Origin: Cymbomonas tetramitiformis
Taxonomy: Eukaryota; Chlorophyta; Pyramimonadophyceae; Pyramimonadales; Pyramimonadaceae
Assembly (NCBI GenBank): GCA_001247695.2
Contig: LGRX02024720.1
Span: 17,703 to 81,702, forward strand
Direction of reading: 5' to 3'
DNA: 64,000 nt
Shown here: in pieces, positions 43,516 to 53,666 of the stretch
Layout: each line of letters begins with the position of its first letter
Position numbering within the stretch: position 1 is the first letter of the stretch
Notes under the pieces: model-generated
Databases searched by the model: none
The model's input: only the letters and a program-made list of their open reading frames with translations
What the model was told of the DNA's origin: nothing
Program-made: the position numbers and the translations under genes

Positions 43516-45350
43516 TTAGTCCGCGTTAGCAATTTTCTGCTTCTTGCTGGACCCAGTTGGGCGCCCACGCTTGCGCTTCTGAACAGGGCGCACCCCAACC
43601 ATCTGCTGCTGCTGTTCCTCGGAGAGTTCTGAATAGTTTTCAGTCTTGCAAAATATCTTACGGCACTTGGGCACGTGTGCGTGGCCATGCTCCCGAGCGT
43701 GAGCCACATGCTGGAACCAGCAAGTCCTCCCTGATAAAGGATTGCAGATAAACGCGGGCACAGCGCGGTTATCATGAGTCACAAGGTGGCACCTGCCACA
43801 CTTCACCGACGTTTTGAAAGGAGCTTCAGTTACCTGTCCCTTCGTCACGGTGACTGACTTGCAGCCAGGAACACCACACTTGGCTTGAACACCCTTGGGG
43901 AGAGGCTGTGGCGTGCAGTGGTGCTGCATTATCTCAGAAACACTGGCTCCAGAAATATTACTCTGGCCAGCGGTATTCACAGGCACGTGAATATTTCGTG
44001 GAGTGGGAGCACTCCCGACGTTGCTGTTCCTCCCTTGCGATGGCGTACCAGCTGTGGAGGGCGAGGTGTTAGCAGGAGCACACCCTTCGCCCTGGCTGCA
44101 CTGTTTCTCACCAGATTTTAAATAGGGATTATTAAAAAGCTCGTTGCACAGTTTGGAAAAAAAGTGTTGCTGAGGTTGAACCTTTTTGCCCGCGAGATAG
44201 GCAGCTTGCATAGCCTTCCCAGCCACGTCAAAGAACTTCCAGCAATTCAAAGCGTTCACCAAGATGATCATCAGCATTTCACCAAAGTCTCTGTGTTCCC
44301 AACTCTGGGTCCTCCAAACATCATGCATCGCAACAGTGCCCGTCCTCTGTCTGTTCAGGCCGTCAATGATGTGAAATATTTGTCGCCATAAGGCTACAAT
44401 GACTGGCTGAGAAACACTCTTATTGGTTATCTTCAACATACCAGGAACGTTTGCGTCTGGAATGTGCGATCTGTAGTGGCGGTCTATGCCTGGCAAAGTG
44501 GTGCCAACTGAGGACACTAAAAGTAACGGCACCCCACACGCATCCTTCCCCCAACCAGTCGACTTTTTATGCTTGGCATTCATATTGCCAGGCCCTTTAT
44601 GAGCGACTGCGAATACAGTCTTCGCCGGTCGAGACGTTAGTACCTTTACAGACGTAGGATAGCAAACGTGTTCGCCCTTGCCCTTACTCTGCAACTCCTT
44701 CAGTAACCGTTTTTTGGGAAAGAACTTATGAGCGGTTTTCACGTTAAGAATGCTGTAAATACCCCACGAAAGTAGCAATAGGCAGGCTTTCACAGATCCA
44801 AACCACGAGTCAGCTATCAAAATAAAACCTTCAGACTTGTAAGCCTCAAGCATACGTAAAGTCAGTGCAGTGGTTGCACCAAATTCCATGACATACTTCT
44901 TATCATTGTCTGGCACTTTCCCCTCTTGCAACTCGAAACGAAAAAGAATCTTAGAAGCAGCACAGGCGAGCGTCTTTAGTTCATGACCGATCGAGTCAGG
45001 TTTGCGGCCCACTTTCATCCATCCAGGCATTCTAAAGCGACCTAACCATTTGAACATACTTTCATCCAAGCATAGGAACGTGCCTGCTTTGAAAACGCGA
45101 TCCCACCGCTCATTACAAGCGTCAAAAAAACGGCGGATGAAAGATAAAGGATCCGTACGGGGTGTATCCTCTGGCGCACCGCAGGCATCAGACGAGTGAG
45201 CCCCAACAAAAGGCGATCCAGTTGTATATTGCGGTAGAGAGAATACCGACAAAATATGGTCGAAATCGTGTCGACTCAGTGAGGTCAAGGCTTTGAGGTC
45301 GTGTGATGGAAGAATGCCGTCTGGGTCAGGTTCTGTATTCCAGTACTCGT
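43516..45350 (-). pseudogene. piggyBac transposase, catalytic part (frameshifted gene)
   Basis: Carries the piggyBac (DDE_Tnp_1_7) core: first Asp in FLCLDESMFKWLGRF, second in GFILIADSWFGSVK, third in FHIIDGLNRQ, then a Cys/His-rich C-terminal finger (VKCGRCH ... FICNPLSGRTCWFQHVAHAR) and an AT-hook-like KRKRGRPTG near the end. The frame is open upstream to 45474, but homology passes to the other frame at about 45350 (LNPGLHPATR in one frame meets HEYWNTEPDPDG in the other). A single-base frameshift therefore breaks the gene. Confidence 0.8.
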
Positions 45351-46234
45351 GTCGCTGGATGGAGGCCAGGGTTAAGAAGCATAAAGATCCAAATGCCAAG
45401 CCACACAAGAAACAAGCCAACGCTGAGACTGCGCTTGCCAGAAAGAAAAGCGTCTCCATAGCGCGCGTTGCCACTGCTCTGCAGCATAGAAACCCACGCA
45501 GGCAGCAGTAGAACAGGAAAGAAGAGCAAGAAATATTTCAAGTATGAAGTCGCCATAATAGGCTTGTCCAATTCGCTTGCATCCCAGCGAAGCTTTGGGC
45601 TCCAGGTATCGCAGGAACCGCCATCTTTAGCACGCTGGTCTTCGACGACCTCATCTGCCTCCTTGGTCCACTTGAACCGAAACTTCGAACCAGAGAAAGC
45701 CGGAATCTCATGCTCCTCCTCAGACTCTTCACTGTCAGAAGCCAACTCTGGCGTGTCGCCCTCGTCATATTCACCTTCTTTCAACTCGTCCTCAGAGCTG
45801 TCGATATCTCCATCTAACTCATCAACCGTGCGCAAAGTATTAGCGGCACCAGCTGTAACTGTAGCGTGCGAAGCAGTTGTGGGGTTCCTGCTTCGTGGAA
45901 TGACAGGAACAACAGGAAATGGCTCGACGAGATAACTTTTCAGAAACTGTAAGGTGACGTGTGGCAGCTTGATAGACGCCTCTGAACTCTGAAGCTCAAT
46001 ATCTGACAGAGTCTCGTCGCCATCCTCGTAAACAATTTTCCACCGATCTGTACTCGCTGCACCAGAACCCTTGAAATATTCTGTCACATGGCCAGTGAAG
46101 AACTCGGGAATATTTTGCGCCCGACGCACTGAAACTTTTGTCCACTCTGCGTTAAAGCTTCCTGCTGGGACCTTCACGGCTTTGTCGATAAGTTCGGACG
46201 CATAGAACGAGCGGGGGCAAGTCGAAGAAAGCAT
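45350..46234 (-). pseudogene. piggyBac transposase, N-terminal part with Tudor-like module
   Basis: ATG at 46234 opens MLSSTCPRSFYASELIDKAV. A module FTGHVTEYFKGSGAASTDRW then KIVYEDGDETLSDIELQ resembles the insert in the hAT transposase at 26.2 kb. An acidic linker (DSSEDELKEGEYDEGD) and the start of the piggyBac fold (YLKYFLLFFPVLLL) follow. The frame ends at 45326, just after the frameshift. Confidence 0.75.
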
Positions 46235-46799
46235 AGCGAGACTAAACTAGGGTACCTAGCGTAGGTGGTTGATCGATGTTTGTCACGGCGGGGGTAACAC
46301 CTCACATACAAAATTCAAGCAGTCTAAGCATACCCTGCCATTTAAGCTGAATTGAACACCTGCTCAGGTCAAAGCATTATGGCAAGTGTAAGCTTTTGTA
46401 AGTGTCCGTACCATTCGCGGCAATACGTACCCATTATCAATTCAAACCTTCCCAAACCCTAACTGACCCTGGGATCAATAAGGGGCACCCACCTGTAGGG
46501 TGGACGTTTAGCCTGAAATTTTCAACGAATGGTACTATGCCAACCAACCCATGCTCACATCCATCATTGGCCATGTTATACAGCTTCAATTTGAGCTATC
46601 GCTGGGTTGAATAGAATCCCAAGTCTGTTCAAAAAAAAATTCGAAAGTAGCGCCATGATTTCGAAGACAAGTGAGACACCACTGTGTAACACAAAACTCC
46701 ACCTTGTTGGCAATATGCATCCACTGGGAGGGCTACACGTAACCTATGGACCAATGGGGCATAAGACACCTCAGTTTGGGTCGTTAAGGTAATGGTATA

Positions 46800-47926
46800 C
46801 AGAAATCACTCACCAATAAGAAATAGTAGCAATAAGAAACCAGCCAGCGTTTGGGGGGGGTCACAACTTGACGAAATTTGCTGGCTAGCTTTAATTTCTT
46901 AAGAAATTGGCCAAAATAAGAAATCAAGGGGCTGGCTGGCTTGAATCATAGTGAAAAATGGTTAAGAAATTTTGGCTGGATTATTTGGTGGGTTTACTTG
47001 ATTTAACCCCTTAGCTGCCACACGTTGAGAATTCTCAACAAGCCCTAAAAACTGATTTTCTCGGCGACAAATAACTCGAATTCACTTTTGAAGACAGTTT
47101 TGAAAAGCTCTTATCGAGTCGCGTGCAGCCATGCACTTGGGAGCAACCATGTTGCGACGATGCTCTAAATATTTCCCCAGACGCTCTCTATTTTAGCTTA
47201 ACCATAATGAGTCACATTTAGGGCACATGTGTCATAGTGTTACAAACCCCTAATAATATAAGTAGCCCTAACCGCATGTTGAGCACTTGGTAAGATTATA
47301 CCTGGAGGTATAGGGTCAATATTAGGGCTTACATTGTTAACGATGTGCACATCCATCAACATTTTCAGTTGACAATCACGTCATCGGTATCAAGTGTCAT
47401 GTATTTCTAACGTTTGCATGTGATTCGCCTTGAGAAGACCTTTCCGACACTATTTTCAAAAGTTGAGGCAGGACCCTTATGCCAAATTTATTGCAAATAA
47501 ACCAAAATTTTCAAAACCCCGAAATTCCTCCGGCAACTAAGGGGTTAACAAGGATTTTGATGCTTATACACAATTTATCTCAATAAAAATATCATACAGA
47601 CTGTTGAAGTTTTTCGAACGGAGGTGCAAACGTTGGCTGGTCGGCGAAAAGTGACTTATCAACTATCACATGTCTGCTCACGGCTTTCAGGATCCATACT
47701 AAAATTTTACCACTGTGGCCGTCGCTGAGTGCCAATTTCATGATAGCTGGCTGCCTCCTCCTTAAGCAATAAGAATAAGAAATTGGCTGGCTGAGCTACG
47801 AAATCGGGATTTCTTATTCTTAGCAATTTCATAGGTCGCTGGCGCTGGCGGGGGGGGGGTCACAACTTGACGAAATTCGCTGGCTGACCCCATATTTAGG
47901 ACTTTCTTATTGGTGAGTGATTACTG
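46800..47926. mobile_element. Mariner-like TIR element D3 (1.13 kb)
   Basis: Inverted ends CAGAAATCACTCACCAATAA / CAGTAATCACTCACCAATAA with TA duplications (46798-46799, 47927-47928). Subterminal GGGGTCACAACTTGACGAAAT occurs near both ends, with GCTGGCTGG motifs between. No transposase. Contains the TTAA MITE at 47007-47544. Confidence 0.85.
47007..47544. mobile_element. piggyBac-type MITE with TTAA duplications
   Basis: CCCCTTAGCTGCC at the left and (inverted) CCCCTTAGTTGCC at the right, each directly flanked by TTAA (47003-47006, 47545-47548). The TTAA target and 13-bp ends are diagnostic of the piggyBac superfamily. It could be mobilised by a relative of the nearby transposase. Confidence 0.8.
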
Positions 47927-48087
47927 TATCATGGATATCGCCATCAGGATGGAGGAGGACATCAAAAGAAATTCTAGCGTTTTGGTACTTGTGACAGTAC
48001 CAGATTCGATTCTGGTACTATGACTAGTACCACCGGGCAGTAGCCATGTACCAATGCCCAAAATAAGCAGTCTGCATGGATAGTAGC

Positions 48088-48124
48088 GAGTGCGCTAGGG
48101 AAGGGCGTGGCGCAGCCCCCTAGA
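48088..48124 (+). terminator. Shared 3' stem-loop module, copy 1 (behind MYND 2)
   Basis: GAGTGCGCTAGGGAAGGGCG then TGGCGCAGCCCCCTAGAT can fold CTAGGG..GGC against GCC..CCCTAG. The same string is found at 53629-53666 and 56109-56144, each time 100-500 bases after a stop codon. It is preceded by the shared AATAAGCAGTCTGCAT block. Confidence 0.6.
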
Positions 48125-48205
48125 TATAAGCAACTTTTGAAATAAATTTTAGAACGTCTTGTTGAATGAGCGTATGTCATCTCTCAGGTGGTGCTATGCG
48201 CGTAC

Positions 48206-48460
48206 AGGGCACACCGAATATCTATGGTGCGGTGTGAGGACAGCTCCTCTGACACGCGACCATAATAAGGGGGTGTGGCCGGTAGGATGTATGTGGTTGT
48301 TTCGGGTCGGTGCGGTGGACCGTGCGCGCATGTGGGTTGGGCACACGGAATGTATATGGTGCGGTGTGAGGACAGCTCCTCGGACACGCGAGCATAATAA
48401 GGGGGTGTGACCGGTAGGATGTATGTTGCTGTTTCGGTTCGGTGCGGTGGACCGTGGGGA
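48206..48460. repeat. 132-bp satellite, 2 copies
   Basis: Same unit as the array at 35869-37645, here two copies followed by a GGAAATTCGTCGACCGGCCG break. Confidence 0.9.
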
Positions 48461-48522
48461 AATTCGTCGACCGGCCGGTAAGGTTACAACACGAATGGTT
48501 GTTTTTCTTTTCCCCGACGATG

Positions 48523-48712
48523 AGCCGGTGGGTCGGGAGCGGCGTGCGCGTGGCCTGATTCAAGGCTCGCTGCGCGCCCCCTGTACCCGTGGCTACTCGT
48601 CTGCAAGGCATGTTCTTTGTGGATTACGGCCGGTGGGTTAGGAGAGGCGTGCGCGTGTCCTTGTTATTCAAGGCTCGAGGCGCGCCCCCGGACCCGTGGC
48701 TCGGTTGAAACG
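48523..48712. repeat. 77-bp repeat pair, second occurrence
   Basis: Same two related units as at 35660-35850, in the same order and orientation, followed directly by the 132-bp satellite. Confidence 0.85.
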
Positions 48713-49016
48713 GTGTGAGGACAGCTCCTCTGACACGCGACCATAATAAGGGGGTGTGGTAGGTACAATGTATGTGGTTGTTTCGGGTCGGTGCGGCGGA
48801 CCGTGGGCGAATGTGGGTAGGGCACACTGAATATATATGGTGCGGTGTGAGGACATACAGCTCCTCTGACACGCGACCATAATAAGGGGGTGTGGCCGGT
48901 AGGATGTATGTGGTTGTTTCTGGTTGGTGCGGTGGACCGTGGGAGCATGTGGGTAGGGCACACGGAATATATATGGTGCGGTGTGAGGACAGCTCCTCTG
49001 ACACTCGACCGTTCGG
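48713..49016. repeat. 132-bp satellite, about 2.3 copies
   Basis: Continues the unit of 35869-37645 up to the start of the MYND 3 coding region; each copy contains a TATA-like GAATATATATGG. Confidence 0.9.
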
Positions 49017-49054
49017 GGTGTTACCAGGAGATTGGGTTGTCAACATTGTCATTG

Positions 49055-49321
49055 GGCACAACAGACTTCGAATCACCAGTGAAGCTCCCCAACGGCTGGA
49101 CCGCGTGCTTCACAACAGCCGCTGTTCGCAAGGCAAACAAGGATCGGTTTGGGAAGTGCTCGGTGTCAGCACACCAGTGTCTTTGTATAAATTGTGGTAA
49201 ACAAGGGGAGAAGCGGTGTGGTGGCTGTCACCAAGCAGTGTATTGTTCCCATGATTGTGCGAAAAAGCACTGGAAGTCGTGCCATCGACAGGAATGTAGT
49301 AGAGCAAAGCTGAAGAAGTAG
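49055..49321 (+). CDS. MYND-type zinc-finger protein 3 (small, intact finger)
   Basis: A frame reading TTDFESPVKLPNGWTACFTT and onward, likely starting after an acceptor near 49055 (GGGCACAACAG); the 5' exon may lie in the repeat. From 49184 a complete MYND finger: CINC, CGGC, VYCSHDC, HWKSCHRQEC, ending in a basic tail (SRAKLKK). Unlike proteins 1 and 2 it lacks a long N-terminal domain. TGTAAAT about 65 bases after the stop may be the polyadenylation signal. Confidence 0.6.
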   Translation, partial: GTTDFESPVKLPNGWTACFTTAAVRKANKDRFGKCSVSAHQCLCINCGKQGEKRCGGCHQAVYCSHDCAKKHWKSCHRQECSRAKLKK

Positions 49322-49584
49322 GCAAAATCGTACCTTGCCAACCGTAATTGATCAAGACCAATGTGAATAAAAGATGAATATGTACATGTAAATAATATGT
49401 TTTTATAATGAATAAGAGTATTGTTCATAATGAATAAGAGTATTGCAACCTATGCCCATGTTCGGTGCGGTGTGAGGACAGCTCCTCTAATACGCGACCT
49501 TACATACAGTGCAGGGGGTTGTGTGGGCCATGGGGGGCAGGAGTACGGGGGCAGGCCATGGCTAAGAACGTTCCCGGGAGCGGA

Positions 49585-50010
49585 CGCCCGTTCCGTGCAC
49601 ACCCAAAAGTATCCGGCGAACGTAGAAGTGCTGTTGGATTACCACATCAGTGCGGGATGTTCGGCAGATGACGTGCAGTTGAATGCCATCAGAGAGTTCC
49701 GAGGAGGAGCGGCGCTCGCCGTCTACACGGCCCAGTTGGCAGACTTAGAGCTCATCGTGGGATGGATAGATTGGATCAGCGAGAAGCTGCGTAGGTTGTT
49801 GCAGTTACTTGAGGAATACAGCAGCGAGGAAGAGACGCTTCGGAAGGCGCAGAGCGCATTACCTCCTGGCGATCACCTCCCTAGGGGGAGTAACCGGCAA
49901 TTAAATGAAACGGGCTTGAGTATTACCGACCTCCGGAAACAGCTGCACAGTAACATTACGGTCAACACCAGAAGTTGGAAGCTTGCACGCGAAGCTTTCG
50001 GCGAGCCCCC
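49585..50010 (+). CDS. Long OTU-type gene, segment 1 (helical N-terminal part)
   Basis: Frame with RSVHTQKYPANVEVLLDYHI and two Leu/Glu-rich helices (LADLELIVGWIDWISEKLRR). It is open from the satellite remnant at 49421, but content begins near 49585. The frame changes at a run of eight C (about 50007-50014), after which the sequence continues EFNRMPLKDLQDFCVRLYLY in another frame. I treat the segments to 53188 as one gene broken by frameshifts, because all are on one strand and abut without spacers. Confidence 0.45.
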
Positions 50011-50091
50011 CCCTGACCCCGGAGTTCAATAGGATGCCGTTGAAGGACCTCCAGGATTTCTGTGTTCGGCTTTATTTGTACCTGGAGGGAT

Positions 50092-50770
50092 TTGGCCGGT
50101 AGCACACTGGAACTTGTTCGTCATGAATATGAGGAGACGCTGAATCCGAGATCGAAAAGTCTACTACCGTTCTTCGTGGTGGGTGGACTGTTTTCGAGTG
50201 CGGTGGCCAAGTATAAAACCCCACCGTTGATATCCCCGCACGGCCGGGCGCAGGTCTATTGCCTATGGGAGCATGGTGAAGCGCATGGCGGCGAACCGCA
50301 GCGAGTGTTTCGTATCGTGTGGTGGTACATGCGAGCGGAGATGGAGCGGCGGGGAGACTGTATCTATCGCCATTTGGGGGAGAGGACGCCGGACAAAACA
50401 GTATTTTTGCCGGCGCCTGCTGTACTCGGTCGTTGCATTGACAGCCCCAGTCAGGTCATGCACACCGACGTTCATGCGCATTCCATGGAGGAACTGCTTG
50501 GACTGCCACGGGTGTATGGTGAGGCTGGAATCCGTACCTACTCCGCCCTGATGTGCCTGGATGAGCAGGGTTACACTGAGGTCTTGCCTGAAACGGTTGA
50601 GACGAAGTACTGGCCGGAGAACAAGGATGGTGTCATGCAGCTGCCCGCGGCTTTCCAGGGCTTCCCCGCCGCCTCTCCTTTCCAGCAGGCGCGCGTGGGA
50701 GGAGGGCCCGGTTGGGTGACCGTGTGGCCGGCCACGCACACCGCACACCAGGCAGGGAAAGTGCCCTGGT
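50092..50770 (+). CDS. Segment 2: oxygenase-like HxD region
   Basis: Frame LAGSTLELVRHEYEETLNPR onward. Notable are VMHTDVHAH (HxD at 50461-50469) and SALMCLDEQGYTEVLPETVE, a pattern seen in 2-oxoglutarate/Fe(II) oxygenases (HxD, then a strand with LDxxG...VLP). The distal His of such enzymes could be in segment 3 (VYHACSYL), but the usual Arg is not evident. The assignment is a hypothesis. The frame shifts near 50770. Confidence 0.35.
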
Positions 50771-50776
50771 CAGGCC

Positions 50777-51355
50777 GTGCCTGGGCTGAAAGGATTATTC
50801 ACGCAGAGGTCCCTGTCCCTTTGCGTGTACCATGCGTGCTCGTACCTGGAGAAGGGTGTCATCGACCTGGACAACGCTGTGCACATCGCCTCACACGGGT
50901 TCGCGGAGATGTACGGCATGCCTATACGAATGGTGTGCATAGCATGCGGTGATGCCATCCAGTTCAAGGGCGGGTACGATCTCCTCCCAAGGGTGCACGC
51001 CTGTAAGGCTTGCATACACCCCCTTCACGAGGGTACAGATCTGACGCAAGTGGGGCACGTGATGTGCGGCGAGTGCTTTGACTTCCGGAATGCGAGGGGA
51101 TTAAGGCCACCGCTAATGGTCCACGAGCGGCACGTGGAACATGACGCCACGTTGAAGGACTTTCAGGCGCTGGAACCGGCGGAGGCACGTGCGCGCGCGG
51201 TTCTCAACTTTGCCGACGTGGCCATGGGTGCGCGACAGATTCTGCGCGCCTTCGGTCCGAGTGCCGACCTCTCACCGGAAGAGCGCGCCTCCCTCCGGGA
51301 TGTGAAATGGAACCTGCCTCCGGCAGAGGCACCAAGCCCGGAGCAATGTGCGGGA
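50777..51355 (+). CDS. Segment 3: paired-Cys (zinc-ribbon-like) region
   Basis: Frame GLFTQRSLSLCVYHACSYLE onward. Three Cys pairs, MVCIACG, HACKACI and VMCGEC, spaced about 19 and 22 residues apart, suggest a RING- or ribbon-type zinc module. An Arg/Ala-rich helix (EPAEARARAVLNFADVAMGA) follows. The frame breaks at a run of nine C (51356-51364). Confidence 0.45.
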
Positions 51356-51364
51356 CCCCCCCCC

Positions 51365-52968
51365 TGCAGTATGCGGAGGGGCAGGTTGTTGTGCAAGTGT
51401 CAACGGTGCAGGGGTTCCATGAACACCCGCTCTTCCGGAAGATGCAAGTGTCTTGCCCCATGATGCAGTCAGTGATCAAGGCGCTTTGCGTGTCTGTACA
51501 TCGAGCTGCAGCCAAATCCAGCATGGTGGCGACGGATGAAGGAGCAGCAGCTCCGGCTGCTGCTCGCGCTGACGAGCATGCGGTGCTGCTTGGCCACACA
51601 CCGGCCGGTGCTCCAGCTGTTGGCGGTGTTGACAAGCCTAACAAGCAGCACAAGAAGCTATTTACACGCAAGCGGTCTACAACTGGCGAGCTCCGGCGGA
51701 AGGCGAATAAAAAGCGGAAGGCGGCGGAGCGAAGACGGCTGACGACACCCATCAGGCATCCTATGTTCGACGCCAACGGTTACCTAACCAGTGAACTCTT
51801 ACACAAGCTTAACTTTCCCAGCATGGAATTGGCGAAGCTTGTGGCTTCCGTCATCACCCACAACTGGAATGCTTCACGGCCCACGTTTGCGTGTCGGTGC
51901 AGTTGCCACCTGTCCCCATCGGATGTCCCTGGCTGGCATCGGAACGTGGCCTCATTGCAGGCAGTCCCACCTTGCCTTGGGCGGGCTGAGCGTAACACTA
52001 AGGCGAGGAGTGCACCTATGCCTGCCACTACAGCACCTCCCACCGTGCCATCGCACGTGGCAACTTCCGGCAAGAAAAAATGTCGCCCTAGGAAGATGCT
52101 GGCAGCCATGAAATGCGGATTGGAGGGCCAACCGGCGACCAGTGCTGCTGCACCTATGGCTGCTCCCGCGGCCACACCGGCCCCGGAAGCACGCGTCGTC
52201 GGGGCAGCTCCGCCCTGCCCCCAAGGCCTGACGGAGGGCACCTTGGTGTATGGCAATGATGGACGGGTGCACCATGTTCGGACTGCGGACATGCAATTGT
52301 TGCTAGATTTTGCGTGTGATGCACCAGGCGAGGAAGGTCGACTGATTTTTGACACGGAGGTCAAGCAACTTCAGACCGACGGCCCGCACGTGATCGCTGA
52401 GCCGGGTGTTCTGGACGCCAGAATGCAGCTAACCCATGTACAACCAGCGCAACAGCAGGGCTTTGCAACCGACGACGCCCTCGAGGAATACCTGGCATCC
52501 GCTGGGCTAACGTTAAGGGATGTGCCGTTTGACGGTGATTGCTGGCTTTCCGTGGTTGCTCCGTACATCACATGTGCGGATGGACGACCCTGTCACCAAG
52601 TGCAACGGAGCGGCGTGAAGTTCTGGACAGGCAAGCTGCGGGAGGCTTTAGTTGGGTATATTAACACAAACCCCACCAGGAGCGATGGATCTGGCCGCCG
52701 CCCGGAGTGGCTGAACGATCCCGAATTCATCCGTGATCGGAATACAGGGAAGGCGCACAGTGACGAGCATTCGTTCCTGGTCCTGGCGAGCATGGCCAAA
52801 CGGGTTCTGCAGGTGTACCGGATATTCCCCACTCGAGAGGAAGTGTGGCGCCGGAAGTGGCCAACAGGCGTCGATCCCGTCAAGCTCGTCATGCCCGACC
52901 GTGACAACGCGATATACGGCCAATATGCGCCCTTCGTTCAGTATGCAGTACTTCTGCCCGCCCCCTGA
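51365..52968 (+). CDS. Segment 4: linker and OTU-like protease domain
   Basis: Open from ATG 51307, but homology to segment 3 hands over after the C9 run. A basic linker (RKANKKRKAAERRR) and a long Ala/Pro-rich part precede LRDVPFDGDCWLSVVAPYI, the Asp-Gly-Asp-Cys active-site motif of OTU cysteine proteases (C at about 52541). HSDEHSFLVLASMAKRVLQV and VDPVKLVMPDRDN fit later OTU helices and strands. The frame stops at 52968 just before the expected catalytic His region, which lies in segment 5. Confidence 0.6.
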
Positions 52969-53188
52969 AGAACCACTGACGAGCAACGAACCCATCCGGA
53001 TCCTGCATATGCTGAAGGTTCCGTTATACGACCCCAACCTTCCGGCAGATGACCAGACATGGGTAACTTACCCTGGCCACTTCATGCGGATCCTCACGGA
53101 GGAAGCGGCGGGAAAGGAAAAAGCTGAAATGGAGAGATTGAGCAAGGGAAGACGCGTGACGAAGTCCAATGGTGCGTCAGGGAAGTAA
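52955..53188 (+). CDS. Segment 5: C-terminal end of OTU-like protein
   Basis: A different frame from segment 4, joined near GCCCGCCCCC: EEPLTSNEPIRILHMLKVPL then YDPNLPADDQTW. The normal OTU ending is a strand followed by His-Tyr/Trp-(Asp/Asn); here Leu-Tyr-Asp stands at that place, so the catalytic His may be lost. Ends in a Lys/Glu-rich tail. The 3' module at 53575-53666 follows. Confidence 0.5.
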   Translation, partial: CPPPEEPLTSNEPIRILHMLKVPLYDPNLPADDQTWVTYPGHFMRILTEEAAGKEKAEMERLSKGRRVTKSNGASGK

Positions 53189-53398
53189 TCGAAGAAGCAG
53201 TTCAAGCCGTCAGGGGCGACTATCTAATCAGGTACTGCTTTGGATCTCATCAACAATCGCTTTCTGCAATCGACATCTGCGCGATCGATTACAGCCGGTG
53301 GGTTAGGAGTGGCGTGCGCGTGTCCTTGTATACTAAACCTTACAAATCCTAATATACTGGTTGTTGTCATGTGCATGCAAGAGGCGCTGCTGTTCAGA

Positions 53399-53630
53399 GT
53401 TGGAGTCGAGCAGCTCCCATCGCAGCGGTAGAGTGATGTTGCAAAGCAGCGTGGCAAACTCATCTAAGCAGTAGAGCAATGTCAGAAATAAGCAGTCTGC
53501 ATCGATAGTAGCGAGTTGGAGTCGAGCAGCTCCCATCGCAGCGGTAGAGTGATGTTGCAAAGCAGCGTGGCAAACTCATCTAAGCAGTAGAGCAATGTCA
53601 GAAATAAGCAGTCTGCATCGATAGTAGCGA
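53399..53630. repeat. 115-bp tandem duplication of the 3' module's upstream part
   Basis: Two copies of GTTGGAGTCGAGCAGCTCCC ... CATCGATAGTAGCGA in tandem; the second runs into the stem-loop at 53629. The block containing AACTCATCTAAGCAGT and AATAAGCAGTCTGCAT also flanks the insertion at 42181/48047. Confidence 0.85.
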
Positions 53631-53666
53631 GTGCGCTAGGGAAGGGCGTGGCGCAGCCCCCTAGAT
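53629..53666 (+). terminator. Shared 3' stem-loop module, copy 2 (behind OTU gene)
   Basis: Same GAGTGCGCTAGGGAAGGGCG stem-loop as at 48088, ending CCCCCTAGATGTAAAC; GTAAATGTAAATAAAC follows within 30 bases and may serve as polyadenylation signal. Confidence 0.6.

Larger units (their letters stand above)
42182..48046. mobile_element. 5.9-kb TIR element carrying a piggyBac gene
   Basis: TGGCTACTGCCCGGTGGT at the left end has an exact inverted copy at the right, followed on each side by CTGGTACTGTCACAAGTACC. TGTA flanks both ends (42177-42180, 48047-48050). Removing the element restores a sequence matching the intact copy at 53575-53630 (AACTCATCTAAGCAGT ... AATAAGCAGTCTGCAT), which proves a discrete insertion. 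TGTA is not the TTAA expected for piggyBac, so the transposase gene may be a passenger or a nested element whose borders I could not see. Confidence 0.75.
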
